Positions 1-11,560 of a stretch of DNA of 64,000 nt are shown in pieces. The translations under genes and the position numbers were made by a program. How positions within the stretch are numbered: position 1 is the stretch's first letter; each line of letters opens with the position of its first letter. Location: positions 26,330,297 to 26,394,296 of the forward strand of contig OY294068.1 in assembly GCA_958510875.1 (NCBI GenBank), written 5' to 3'. The stretch is from Endomychus coccineus (lineage: Eukaryota > Arthropoda > Insecta > Coleoptera > Endomychidae). The notes beneath the pieces are model-generated. The model saw only the letters and a list, made by a program, of their open reading frames with translations. It had not been told where the DNA came from and did not search any database.

Positions 1-650
1 CCCAACCTGAGGGAACGAAGGGTTAGAGTTACCGAATTTTTATTTGCCATGATGTTAAGAATATGGAAGTTTTTGATTGTTTCAATATCATCAGCCAAAT
101 GCTATCAAAGATAAACCTATAAATAAAGTAGCCAGAATTGCCGGTAGAATGTAATTCATAGTCACTTAAATAGCATCAAAAATATTATTCCTATATGCTC
201 AACATAAATTAGATAACTTTTTAACCTTTCGTTTCCTAAGGTTGGACTAATACCAATCGATCCCCACATTGGGTGCTATTTGAAAAATATAACGCTTTCT
301 AGAATTGTGAGGGTGGCTCGAATCAAAAGGCCCTGCATCTACATTGATATGTATATTAGGATTTATCCTAGTATTACAACCTTCTTTCGCCTGTTACCTT
401 TCTCGAATGGATATTGATGAATGCCTCAACACTCGGCAAGACCCAGTTCAACCTTCTGAATGAACATATTTCCGCTTGGGAAGATGATCAATCAAATAAT
501 TTCAAGTCGAAATGATAATTGTTATATTTATTACTTTATGTGTAGGCAATAACGAATACTCTCCTGATAACTCAATATTAACATCAATTACAAAGTTTTA
601 GCTAAGATCGTTTCTGCAGTCGGCGCTCCGAATATTCCTATTGATTTCAT
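1..650. other. unassigned AT-rich sequence
   Basis: No reading frame, splice-bounded exon or repeat is recognised before the inverted repeat that starts near position 651. Confidence 0.5.
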
Positions 651-2197
651 TGGTCCAGTCAAAAGTGTGAAAAAATAGGGGTCATTACCAAAATTTATAG
701 ACCGCACGAGAACGTAAATTTCTTTTTGCATCGTGGTCAGGATGACTTGCACATCGTCAGTCAGAAAAAAAGGGGGCTCGTGATTATTACCATTGATAAA
801 CAATGAAAACCCATTTTCAAGTAACAAATGATTGTCTTTTATAACAAATGGAATATCTCGGGCTCTTTCAATCCAAAGTTTCTGAAATTTGGTATCAGTG
901 GTTTTTTGTCAGGTGAACCCGAAACTGAAGTTGGAAAATGGAAAATCTGGAGAACCCGGGAAATTATACCAAATCTTAGCAATAAACAGCATTTTTTCTC
1001 GGACTTGAGTGGTATTGAAATAATAAGATGCCGTGATGTGTCTCGGTACAATTTTGCCCAAAAGAAAGAAAATTCTGGAAAGTTGATGGAAAATGGGATG
1101 TGATCTTACAGTTGCATCTCAGATAATATTGCCAGCACGCCAGTTCCTTTCCCTCCACACACAAAGGCAGCTGCTGTGTTCTTCGTACGCGTTAATGTGT
1201 CCACGTCAAAGAGATCTTGTGTATATGATCTCTATGGTACACGTACGCCGCATCATCATTGATGCTTCAAAAACATCTGCTCTTTTTTTGCCTTCTTTGA
1301 AAGAGCTACTGTAAATCATAATTGTCTGAAATGTTTCGAGAAACAAAATAACAATTGAAGATTGTCGTTAAATATGAAAAATTTTAATTTTTCGGAGTTT
1401 TCCGAAAAGCTACAGTTGCTTTTGAATTTATAACCACAAAATAATACTCAGCGAACACAAAAAACTATAATTTGACACCTTTGACGAGGACCGACACAGG
1501 AATATGAAGGGAAACGACGCAATTTTTCAATTTTCCAGAATTCTCCCTCTTTTAGTGAAATTTATACTGAGAACCATAACGGTACCTTATTATTCCAATA
1601 ACACTGACTAAAATTTTTCGAAAAACAAAATAATTGAAGTTTGTCGTGTAGAAATGGTAAATTTTCATTTTCCGGAGTTTCCGGAAAACAATCGTAAAAT
1701 AATACTCAGCGACCACGAAAACATATGATTAGACACGTTGGACGAGGATCGAGATAGGAATATGAAGGAGAAACGACACAATTTTCCTTCTTTTAGTGAA
1801 AATTGTACCGAGACACATCACGGCACCTCATTATTTCAATACCACTCAAGTTTGTTGCTAAGATTTGGTATAGCTTTCCGGATTTTCCAGCAAACGGGCC
1901 GGAATTCCCATTTTCCGACTTCAGATTCGGGTTCAGCGGACCAAGAAACCTCCTGATACCAAATTTCAGGAAACTTTGGATTAAAAGAGTCTGACATATT
2001 CCATTTGTTATAAAAGATATTTCACTTGTTAATTGAAAATGATTTTTCATTGTTTATTAATAGTAATAATCACGAGCTCCCTTTTTTTCTGACTAACGAT
2101 GTGCAGAAGCCATTCTGAACACGATGCAAAAAGAATTTTGCATTTTCCTGCGGTCTATAAAATTTTAAATGTTTTTCACATTTTTGACTGGACTAAA
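651..2197. repeat. 1.5-kb imperfect inverted repeat (foldback-like)
   Basis: The left arm (about 651-1078) and the right arm (about 1777-2197) are reverse complements with many mismatches and small indels. They share TGGTCCAGTC-type outer ends, a tract around TTCTTTTTGCAT and a tract around CCGTGATGTGTCTCGG. About 700 bp of unrelated spacer lies between them. The short open frames in both arms mirror each other and look like by-products of the repeat. No clear target duplication or transposase was found, so the class is unknown; an old foldback or long-TIR DNA element is the simplest guess. Confidence 0.65.
1334..1855 (+). repeat. diverged tandem duplication, about 283-bp period
   Basis: The block starting with GAAACAAAATAAC near 1340 is repeated from about 1616. 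Shared landmarks in the same order are the ATTGTCG tract, the TTCGGAGTTTTCCG / TTCCGGAGTTTCCGG hairpin, ATAATACTCAGCGA, GACGAGGA, ATAGGAATATGAAG and TTTTAGTGAAA. It fills the spacer and inner right arm of the surrounding inverted repeat. Confidence 0.65.
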
Positions 2198-4338
2198 TGT
2201 TTCTTGATTCATCAAAAGTTAAATCTAAATTAGTACTACTACATGAAACTACATCAAAACGCTAGTGAAGATAATTAATTATCTGACTTAATAAATTGGA
2301 TTTCATTGTTTGAAACAAATATTTGAATATTCAATTATAACGTGGAGTAATATTATGTAGTAGCATCTTTGCAAATAGTACAAGCTGTGAAACAGGTCTT
2401 ATATCAAAGCGAAAATAGAAAAACAAGTCATAAACAATCTCTAAATTTTTGTTACTATCGTCTTGAATTCTGATTCAATCTTAGCCACATATGAATTTGT
2501 CAACTCAGCCAAATGCTTTCTAATGTACTTAGGATGAGAAAATTTAATAATCAACAAAATAAACATATTATGAGAACAAAATTAATAAGGTATGTTACAT
2601 CCAAAAATTTGAAGTAGGTGGTTTTAATTTGGGGTCGAAATACCGATCGAATTTGTGAATTTACAAAATTTTACCAGAGGCGGGGATAATCTCTAGTAGA
2701 ATAAAAAAACAAAATATTCAGCTTCGAAAAAGAACAACTATTAATCACAATGTCATGAAGGTCGTAAATGAGTTGATTTTGATTGGAAAACGATGATAAA
2801 ATATCTTATCGATCAAGGAAAATGTTTAAAGAGTAAAAATATTGAATATTTTTTCAAAGATGGAAAACTACGATCGAAATCTTTTTTTTCATAAAAAAAA
2901 CATCTAATCAGTGATAGTGCAGAATATCAAAACGAACAAAAAAATCGTAGCACTATGAAAAACGTAAGTGAAAAACATATCACAAATAAAAAGTCTATCT
3001 AAAAACTCCTAATTTGCTCAAGCTTTCAATGGATTTGAGGTCACAATCTGCATCCTTCATTCAGATAGAAAAAGCTCTTGAATAATATTTAGTTACTAGA
3101 AGATATTCAATAGTAATGTCCCCTAATACCTACTGATCACAATATTTTTTCAGGTATTTACGTTTTTTTAAGAAAGAATATGTAATCAAAAATGAAACAT
3201 TACAAAAAAAATCTATTTGCGTTCACTGCTTTTAACTGGAGTTTTTACAGGTGATACGCCTACAGTTTCCAGTGCTAGTATTGGTTAAGAAATAAGCTTG
3301 ACCCTCGGGTGCAAATTGGAGAAAATATGATACAGTACTCAATTCTAAGAGATCTAATGAAAAATGCCATTGTGAATATAAAATCGTCAATTTCAAGAGC
3401 TGTGACCATACAATGAAAGTTTTAAAATAAACATGCTTCATATAACTGGTCATAGTTTTGAATGAAGAAACTATGAAGTGTAAGCAAAAATGAGGATTGT
3501 AATGATATCGGTATTTGGGGTAGAAACTGAGAACTTCGTAAATCTCAAGATATTTAGAGAAAACTCATATGTGAAGGGATAATAGGTAAGAATACCTCAA
3601 AAAAGACATTTTGATTTTCATTAACAATTATTAGTTATATATTCCTTGAAATTTAAGGTAAATAATGTAAAAGAATCGTTCTTTCAACGAGAAAGGTTTT
3701 TTTTTTAAGATTTTGGAGAATAATTTCTATAATTGCCTAAAATGGTTATAATAATGAGCTCTACCACTTTATTTCCTTTGTATAAATTTACTTTAATCGT
3801 AATCCATAACGTAGTACCAATATTTTCGTCTAATCCGTCTGGACAATAAATCATTTCAGTGACAGTAACATAAAACTTAATGCGGTAAAAGGAGGAACAC
3901 ACAAATACAGTGCACTACAACAGATTATAACACCAAAGCATGTAATAATACACAAAACCACAAAGAACACCGCACAGTAAATACTTCTACACGCACCAAT
4001 ATTTGCACGTTAAACCAGGAGATGAGAGTCGGCTGTTCTGAGCCACGCGTCATTAGTGGTCCGCAGAGATGCGACGAATATTAACAGCTGAGGCTGAGTG
4101 AACGGCGTCCAACAATAAAATCCGGGCATGCTCCCAAAATAACACAACACCTTCTTACACTGCACATTATGCAAGCGAACTTCTGCCAACTATATCCTCT
4201 AATATTATTAGATCAACTAATAGGTGGCAAAGATGCCTCTGCCTCTTTTTATCATTAGCAACCTTGTTACGAAAATAATTAAAAGTCTAAAAATATGTCA
4301 TTTCTAATATGTCCACCAGTCAGGACGAAGTAGTTCCG
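2198..4338. other. unassigned sequence
   Basis: More than 2 kb of AT-rich sequence in which I recognise no protein family, RNA gene or transposon end. The short open frames here (for example minus-strand ones near 3232-3453 and 3705-3902) have no recognisable similarity. Confidence 0.5.
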
Positions 4339-4680
4339 ATAACATGAGTACTGTATAGACGCTATACAGTCTCTCTCGCAAACACTGTAGCAGATATTCC
4401 AACATGAAGCAATCTCTCAATTTTCCTTTAGTCTAGTTAATTTCTTTCTCTATGTTATATCGACGGACATCTTATGATGAAAAACATTTGAACGCGTGTT
4501 CTTTTTAATAACGTGCGTACTGTTCAGATGTTATACATGCTCTCTGGCAAATCGAGTAAGAGAAAATCCAAAATAGAATAATTTCCCTATTTTTATAGTT
4601 TAGTTAATATTTTTTCTATAGCGAAATAACTAACAATGAATGAAGAATATTTGGAAACGTGTTCTTTTTATTAACAAAAT
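4339..4680 (+). repeat. two-copy tandem repeat, 169-bp period
   Basis: Copy 1 starts at 4339 (ATAACATGAGTACTGT) and copy 2 at 4508 (ATAACGTGCGTACTGT). Both run through a CTCTCTSGCAAA block, a TAGTTTAGTTAAT-like block and end with a CGTGTTCTTTTT block. Copies are diverged (roughly three quarters identical by eye). Function unknown. Confidence 0.6.
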
Positions 4681-5085
4681 CGAACTACACCATCGAAATT
4701 AAACCTAAACGTTCTTGTTGAAATAATTTCTACATAAATAAAATGTTAATCCAAGCAGATCCCAGCTGTATGTTGGATGGTACCTTTTGTAGAGATAGAT
4801 AGCGTGTATTTCCTGAAGGAACGGGTGGGAAGGAACCCAGGTGTTTTGGATGGGAGAAAGTTCGATCCACATATGCTCACCCTCAGCTTCATCATCTTTT
4901 TTTTAATACTTTGACAACACGAGACCTATAATGTTCGAAGAACATCGTGTGAGCCAGCAGTGGAATGCAGGGAGAGGAAATCGACATTCGTATTTTTCTT
5001 GAAGGGTTGGAGGTAAGTTATAGGCATAGAGAAAGAGTTCCACAACTTCGCTGTCCGACAAGACATCTGTATACTAGAAGGAGGA

Positions 5086-5418
5086 ATGATGTTATATGTT
5101 TTAGCCTGTTACCAGCGCAGCGCCAAAAATTCCCGGCCTGTCATAGATTTTTCCTCAAAGGCAGTGGTAATAGATTTTGAACAAAGTATACATAAAGCCA
5201 TAAGGTTTATCTGGCCACAAAAAAATTTAATTGGTTGCGGTTTTCATTCAGCTCAAAGTTGGTTCAGAAAAATTCAGAAATTAGGTTTAGTAACAGAATA
5301 CAGAAATGTTGAGAGCGACACTGGAAAATGGTTGAACTATACATTTGGTCTACCCTTATTAAATCTTGAAATAGTTTGGGACTTTATTGTTTTGGATCTA
5401 TTTATTAAGATAAGTTGA
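5086..5418 (+). pseudogene. Mutator-like (MULE) transposase fragment
   Basis: This 110-codon open frame carries the signature of the MULE transposase core. It has an acidic DFE motif in the VVIDFEQSIHKAIR stretch (about residues 27-40), followed by GCGFHSAQSWFRKIQKLGL, the usual G-C/F-H-x-x-Q element after the second catalytic Asp, and a KW-L-LPLL segment. In MULE transposases this corresponds to the second catalytic aspartate and the CxxH-like region. Neither the first Asp region nor the final Glu region is seen, and the open frame is far shorter than a complete transposase (several hundred residues). Codons after the stop (5419 to about 5530) still look weakly related. A transposon relic, not a functional gene. 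It sits 119 bp upstream of an unrelated mariner. Confidence 0.7.
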
Positions 5419-5536
5419 GAAAAGATTTTATTGCTGCTGATACAATGGAGTATCTGCATAAGTCATTAAAAAATATATTACATTATTCATATGTAGAGGA
5501 TAAAATCAATATTGAAAAATTCATCAGTTTTATATA

Positions 5537-6720
5537 CGAGGAAAAGGTGAAAAGTCTCTGTAAAAACAAGTAATGATTTATTTGGTCAAAACTAATTTTA
5601 TTTCTCAACATAATCTCCTTTGTCCAACGTTTTTCTAATTTTTCGATCCCTTCCAAATAATAAGATTTCGTCAATTCTGCAAGATATGCGTTTGTTTCAG
5701 CGATGACCTCATCGTTGGAGCAAAATCTCTTTCCGCCGTACCATTTCATGCAATTTTGCCATTGTGACTGCGGACCTATGAACCGGTGCGTTGTCCTGGT
5801 GAAAGAGCACGTTTTTCTTTGCCAAATGCGGCCGCTTGCGCTTCAAATCGGCATCGAATCGACCCAACAGCTCTGTATAATATTCGCCAGTGATCGCTTT
5901 GCCCTTTTCAGGGAAATCGATATGGACGACACCGTGTGCATCCCAAAAAAACTGTAGCCATGACTTTGTTGACCGATAAACCCACTTTGGCCTTTTTCGG
6001 CTTCGATTGACCAAGACAAGTCCACTGTTTCGACTGTTATTTGGTCTCTGATGTGTTGTGATAGATCCATGTTTCGTCCACAGTTACGAAACGGCGCAAA
6101 AAGTCTCTTATCGCACTTGAACATCGCCAAACACCCCTTTGAAGTTGTCACACGGTCGCGCTTGATGTCAACAGAGAGCAAATGCGGCATCCATCTAGCA
6201 GCTAGCTTTCTCGTTTTCAAAAATGTATGCAAAATGTTCCGTACCCGTTCGGTTGAGATGTCCATAGCCTCAGCAATCTCGTGAACTTTAACTCGCCGAT
6301 CGTCCAATATCAGATAGATTTCATCGACTTGGCGTTGCAACCTCAATTGGACGACCAAAACATTCGGCTTCCTTTGTGGTCATACCACCACAACGAAAAT
6401 GAGTAAACCACTTGTGAATCGTTCCAATCGATGGTGAAGAGTCCCCATAATGTTTTACGAGCGATGCTTTGGTTTGCGTAATGTTTTTTCCACGCGAGAA
6501 GTAATGTTCAACAAGACGCGAAATTCACTTTTTTCCGTGTGTTTACAAAAATCTTCAAAGTTGCTTGCTTTCGATGAGTGTCAAAACAGAACTGAATGGC
6601 ATATCAGTCTGAAAATTTGAATGCGTTCTAGTTAAAGATGGTAAATCACAAATGTCACAAGGGATTTTCGATTGTGGCGCCATCTGTTTTATTATTCAGT
6701 AACTTTTCACCCTGGCCTCA
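5537..6720 (-). mobile_element. mariner transposon, decayed copy
   Basis: The element is bounded by TIRs CGAGGAAAAGGTGAAAAG (left) and the inverse of CTTTTCACCCTGGCCTCA (right), each flanked by TA, the target site of the Tc1/mariner superfamily. Length is 1184 bp, slightly under a typical 1.3-kb mariner. It carries a minus-strand transposase pseudogene. At least four other copies of the same family are in this window (23825, 43471, 50796 and the 58108 MITE). Confidence 0.9.
5560..6540 (-). pseudogene. mariner transposase pseudogene
   Basis: Mariner transposase cuts and pastes the element at TA sites in the nucleus. Reading from 6540 downwards, the pieces appear in order: the N-terminal helix-turn-helix region (MEKSEF start and an RGKNITQTK-like tract), a second HTH with DDRRVKVHEIAEAM, the WDAHGVVHIDF motif holding the first catalytic Asp, GEYYTELLGRFDADLKRKR, and the second Asp in LFHQDNAPVHRSAV. 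The YSPDLAP block with the third Asp is deleted: the frame jumps from KLHE to KWYGGKRFCSNDEVIAE. The deletion shifts the frame, and there are other frameshifts near 5950-6010 and 6350-6500. It cannot encode an active enzyme. Confidence 0.9.
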
Positions 6721-6722
6721 TA

Positions 6723-9066
6723 TTTTCTACAATTTCAAGAGTCATCTGGTGCGCATTTATTTACTTTGAATGTGGAACCTCTTCTGTAGAGTGTGCAATT
6801 TGTGTTAAAAAGATTAGGATTCAGGTAGAAAGTGCGCAATTCGTCAATGTTCAGTTCGATGTAGCTGGTATTTCTACCAGAGATTTAAGTGCGCTAACGC
6901 AATGAATGCATTGTTAAATAAATGACCGAGGTTAAGCTACGATATTCATCCCCTCTTCTTACCAGAAATATCTTTCTGCTTCTTACCAGAGAGATGTTTT
7001 TCTCTCTGCTTCTTACTGAATTTCACCCCACGCTCGCGTACTCTTATATTCAGTGGTTTTATCATCTCTGGGCTTTATAAATCAACAATATTTTGTTTAA
7101 AACTATTTTTTGCATTCATCTTCTGTGAAAAAATGGGTTCTCATCGTGTTTTATGCAACTATGAGCATCTACGTGAAATCCCCCACCAAATGGATTAAAT
7201 ATCTTAAACCCGGTCACGTAAATAGTCGCTCGCGCACTCTATCTAACATCTCTCTGATTTCTACCTGACAGATGGAAAGATACGAAGCTAGGGATTTTGG
7301 TAGAAGAAAATTCGGTACACTAATGCTCACTCCTGTATATAGAAGGGTGTGCCACAGGCGAACATAAACCCGAAATTTCATTAAAATTGAGTTCATTGCA
7401 ATTTGATAGGAATTACAAGCCCCACGGTTTTAATAAAGAATCAATAAGTTGACTTTTCTAATAAACTTCATATTGACTGGCTTAATTGGAGAACGGAAAT
7501 AATATTACAACTTTCTGGGCCTGGGAGAACGTTTTGTTAATTTATTACAAGGTCAAACATTCAATAGATTTGATGCGATTTTGTTGCCATAGCAATTATT
7601 GATTGCAATCTACATGTTCAAATGTATAATGGAGGAATTACGTCAATGAATGTAGAGAGATAATAATTAACCCGAATGATGAATGTCCTTCACAGTTGCA
7701 TACTCTCAAATGAACTTTGTTATCCAACTTGTATCCCGGTGATCTTTTGGTCCAAATTTTAATCTAATTTTAATCCGGTACTACCTAATTTATAATGTTG
7801 CATGTGGCTCGTGATTACATTGGCAACATTGATATAGTGTCAGTTTCAACAAGGTTTGGCACAGAACTGAAATGCAAGTGTTGATCTGCCAAAGGAAATT
7901 GATAATATATTCGTGTGTGTGAATGACCTTCAATAGTTACACGTGAATATCCCATATTGATGAGAGAAAATAATGTACTAGAATATGAGGAATTGGGTCA
8001 GTCAGATTAGATGCGAAAATCTGGGACTTCTTAAGAACGGCGATACTCCAAACAATTCTGCTATGTTACCATTCCACAGTGGATATAAAAATTATCTGTG
8101 CGACAGATGGACGTCTATAATATAAAAATTACCTATTTTCTGAAAGTAAAAACTGTTGGATTTTACGATGCTACGAGATATTCTTAGAAAATAAATCTCA
8201 ATTCAAATTTATTCTCTCCAGTTCCTGAACGAGTAGATTTTATTGAGACTCCCAATTTTTTCTTGGAAAAAAGTTATATGAGGAAGAATAATTTTCAGTG
8301 GTCTTTGTTTCATAAAGCTACAGAAAAAATTAAGATCAGAATTCTTCAAAATTGAAAAAGTTCTGTTGCTATGAAAGGTAATTTTCCTGACAAAAACATT
8401 AATCGATGATAGTTAGAGAAATTGAACCTCACAATGAACGAGAAGAAAAGAAAGAGTTCAAATTGAATAGTAAAACAAATGCGAAGAAATACGATAAAAC
8501 GCAAAATAAATAGCTTCGAGAAGTCTAATATTTGTATATTATAGTCTATAATTGAACAAAAACACCACAGAAGTACCGGCCCATTGCATGGTATTCGGGG
8601 TATTCCCTACATCATAGAACATTTTTGAATATGCTTCAACTTTCTTTCTCTCCATAAATATCGACTTACTTACATTTGCTGAAACTTTTGGACCTAGAAA
8701 CTGTTAAAGTTTAATTCATATTATAATGTTGAAACAAAAATAAAATATTCCAATCATTACTTCGGATGGAAGCATAATTATTACTGATACTATTGATTAA
8801 TATATAATCAATGCTGATACGTAATAAAAACAAACGGAGAACATAGCTACACGCTACATCAGAAAAATAGCGTTCTGTAGTCGGTAAAGCAGATGCCACT
8901 CAAGCTTCGTAACTTATTCGACAGATGGAAACAGCATACTCATTTCAAGAGCAATTTAATATTTACAATTACAATTTACAATGATGGCTATCGGCATACA
9001 GCTTCAATTCAAGTTCATATTTTAATCACACAGCAAGAGCAATTGTAATAGTGATATAAAGAAGTT
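6723..9066. other. unassigned sequence
   Basis: About 2.3 kb between a mariner and a Penelope-like element. A stretch near 6950-7260 repeats CTCTCTGCTTCTTAC-like words, but no gene, RNA or transposon end is recognised. Confidence 0.5.
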
Positions 9067-9157
9067 TAGTTAGCAGAACATATATAAAGATTCTTGACCC
9101 AGTATGAATTATATAAAAATTCTCGGGAAATAGGTCACATTAACACTTTAAAATTTT

Positions 9158-9201
9158 CGTCTTTACATACGTTTCGGTCTCACGACCATCATCAGAAGAC
9201 G
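9158..9201 (-). ncRNA. hammerhead ribozyme-like motif (left arm)
   Basis: On the minus strand the parts follow the type I hammerhead order. Helix I is CGTCTT paired with AAGACG (6 bp). The core is CTGATGA, then one extra T. Stem II is GGTC/GACC with a GTGA loop, followed by GAA. Stem III is ACG/TGT with almost no loop. The nucleotide at the cleavage position is A. The extra T after the core is atypical and may weaken activity. The stem III tract is near-palindromic, which in known minimal hammerheads allows cleavage as a dimer. Confidence 0.6.
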
Positions 9202-9399
9202 TATTATGTCAAAAAGGGTTTATTAAAACTAATTATAGCACAAGCGTCCATATCGCACAAACTTCAATCAAAAAAGCCCACGCTTTCGATTATTCGCGGT
9301 TCTGTTCGTTTCGACGGCGTGGGCTTTTTTGATTGATGTTTGTGCGATATGGACGCTTGTGCTATAATTAGATTTAATAAACCCTTTTTGACATAATAA

Positions 9400-9441
9400 G
9401 CCTTCTGATGATGGTCGTGAGACCGAAACGTACGTAAAGAC
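9400..9441 (+). ncRNA. hammerhead ribozyme-like motif (right arm)
   Basis: The inverted partner of the motif at 9158. It has CTGATGA, an extra T, stem II GGTC/GACC with GTGA loop, GAA, the palindrome ACGTACGT as stem III, then A. Helix I is GCCTT against AAGAC with one C-A mismatch, so this copy is weaker than the left one. Confidence 0.55.
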
Positions 9442-9504
9442 GAAAATTTAAAAAAGTGTTAATGTGACCTATTTCCCGAGAATTTTTATATAGTTAGCAG
9501 AACA

Positions 9505-10779
9505 ATATCTCTTTCGCATAATTATAATGTATGTACAGTTGATAAATAGCGCACAATACCCGTGTAAAAGCAGAATGCTTGTATGGAAGGTTGATATATT
9601 TTAGTTAAAATAACATCAAATTAGTGTAAATGGCTTAGTAGGTTAGTGATTATAATAAATAAAAAACTAAATTAAACAGCTGAAAAAAATCTCCGATGAA
9701 ACTTTGATATTTGACCAACAAATCGCAAATTACGTAACATAACCATTAATTAACATCTAAATGAGTGTAAATTGATTCAATAGATGATGAGAATTTATTT
9801 AAAATCAGTACTAACATTTTCTATCCAAAGATAATATACATTTTCTATCACAATAGGTTCAGTTTTCTATTCTAAATCATATTCTATTTAAAACAGTTCT
9901 TTATTACGTATTTTTTCATAAAAGTCTTGGATGAATGAAAGTCTGAGAGCGTTAGCCTACGCTTAATCAACCGTAACAGTTGCTAGTGGTTATTCCTCAT
10001 TTAATTTTGTCTCATAATGGTGCTAGGTATAACATGGTATAATGTTTTGCAGTAGAATACAAATTATATATTATTATTTTGTATCTCAAGGCGGAAAACG
10101 ATAAATAACACTGACCATTCTCTAAATAATGCTACTCAAGGATCAGTTTCAATAAAAATACATTTTGGGAGTGAGTTCAACAATCGTAGATGTGTTTTTA
10201 GATGATACCTTCATCAGTTCGATGCGACTGAATTACTCAATGAAAACTCATGAAACATGTCTCTCTATAGTGTTTTGGGAGATTTCATTTATTTGCCGAT
10301 GAGACAACCTATGCTTTATCGTGCATCTAGCATACAGGGCGAAAAACTTGGAAAATATTCCTCCCACAAGCCATTGACATTGTTTTGAGATCATGAATCA
10401 CTTAGCATTTGGGAATGACCGAGGTTAGATTTACAATTCCGACTTATTTCCAGTTATCTATTCTTCATATGGGCCTGAAAGCGACTCAGAAGCCTCAAAT
10501 ATAAATAGCCTAAAAATTAAACACTGGCCTCAAGTTTATCGAGAAAATATATATTTTTCATTAGATAATACATATTGCTGGTTCTTAAGTTTAACTTAAC
10601 TATTGTGCAATTAAAAAGTTAATGATCGCGGTTTTAAATTGGATGAGAGGAGACCTGAACATCAAAACAATGTCGCACTTCTTCTATACCTGGATAGACA
10701 AGAAGAACATCGCAGAAATGGTGAAGAAAAACTGAGATACCACCAGCTGTGTTCACTATATTATAATCCAGGAAACACA
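9505..10779. other. unassigned sequence
   Basis: AT-rich sequence with no recognisable gene. The last 180 bp may already be degraded LINE sequence leading into the next feature. Confidence 0.5.
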
Positions 10780-11560
10780 GGGTGGTCCCCAGCACTTCTC
10801 CACCTTTGCTAACTCATCAGGTGGACTCATCTTTTTCTCTTCACACTTTCGTATATAATTATATAGTTTACCGCCAGTTAGTTTGCTTGCAATCATGTTT
10901 TCTTCCCTCTGTTACAATAGCTATCAATGCTGGTGCGCCACAATCTATATTGGCACCAACTTTCTCTCTGCTCCGTGTCAACGATCTGTTGGAAGTGACC
11001 TGATCCCTCCATCGATTTGCGAAGGATACACTTTATACCTCTTTCTCCTCTAGGACCCCTATGTCGTGCAATGTGACTATATGTGCAAGACGGAGACAGG
11101 TCGATGCAATAAATGAAGATCGGGCAAGAACCAAAACTCAAGCTTACATTTTCTCCAGGAAGGAGGATCCCACAATCCCTAGAATCATGATATCAACTAT
11201 AACTATTCCTACGTAGTCCTCCATGCTCGGTATCACCACCGCACTCTCATGGGACCATCATGCGCGGTCCATTGCGAATATTCTTCAGAGGCTTCTATGT
11301 CAAGAGCTACACATTCGAAATGTTTGGAGTTAAGCTTCCAAAGATACGCTGAAGCTCTTAGAATATATTCAGAAGAGACCTGTTGGTCAAGAAGGTGATG
11401 TCCACTTACGAATCCATTTCACTTCATGCTCTCTAGAATATCGTAGAAAAGCGGGCGACCTCCATTACCTATAGATATTTCCATGGTCGATGATTTTCGC
11501 CTCTTCATTGTCAAGTCTTGCGGAACTCTTTCTAACCAACGTCATTTTTCTGTCTAACGG
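10780..11560 (+). pseudogene. non-LTR retrotransposon (LINE) reverse-transcriptase relic
   Basis: Frame-broken remains of a LINE ORF2. One frame holds INAGAPQSILAPTFSLL and a following VNDLLEV, which match the conserved (V)PQGSVLxPTLFLLxINDLL block of reverse transcriptase. Downstream in shifted frames are the FAKD (ancestral FADD-like) catalytic region, a MLGITT-DHxRSIA segment and a LEYIQKR segment, all in the usual LINE order. Related fragments of the same type occur on the minus strand near 22 kb and 28.8 kb. It belongs to the Jockey/CR1 group by general resemblance; the exact clade cannot be settled by eye. Confidence 0.7.

Larger units (their letters stand above)
9081..9490. mobile_element. 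foldback Penelope-like (PLE) non-autonomous element
   Basis: A 410-bp element made of two inverted arms (about 9098-9275 and 9335-9490) around a GC-richer centre (9276-9334). It is flanked by a 14-bp direct repeat TAGTTAGCAGAACA (9067-9080 and 9491-9504), which I read as the target duplication. Each arm contains a hammerhead-like motif. A related 225-bp copy lies at 20972 and a decayed one at 46188. Long target duplications of varying length, inverted terminal blocks and hammerhead motifs are known traits of Penelope-like elements; no reverse transcriptase or GIY-YIG domain is present, so the class is inferred. Confidence 0.6.

Noticed and set aside
588..1103. Several overlapping open frames of 60-90 codons on both strands
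   Set aside because: They mirror one another across the inverted repeat arms and look like chance frames in repetitive DNA.
4840..4890. GTTCGATCCAC as a tRNA B-box
   Set aside because: No matching A-box, no cloverleaf and no terminator at the right distance. I found no tRNA, rRNA or snRNA gene in the window.
5703..6284. Plus-strand open frames across the mariner
   Set aside because: They are antisense to the transposase pseudogene and carry no motif.
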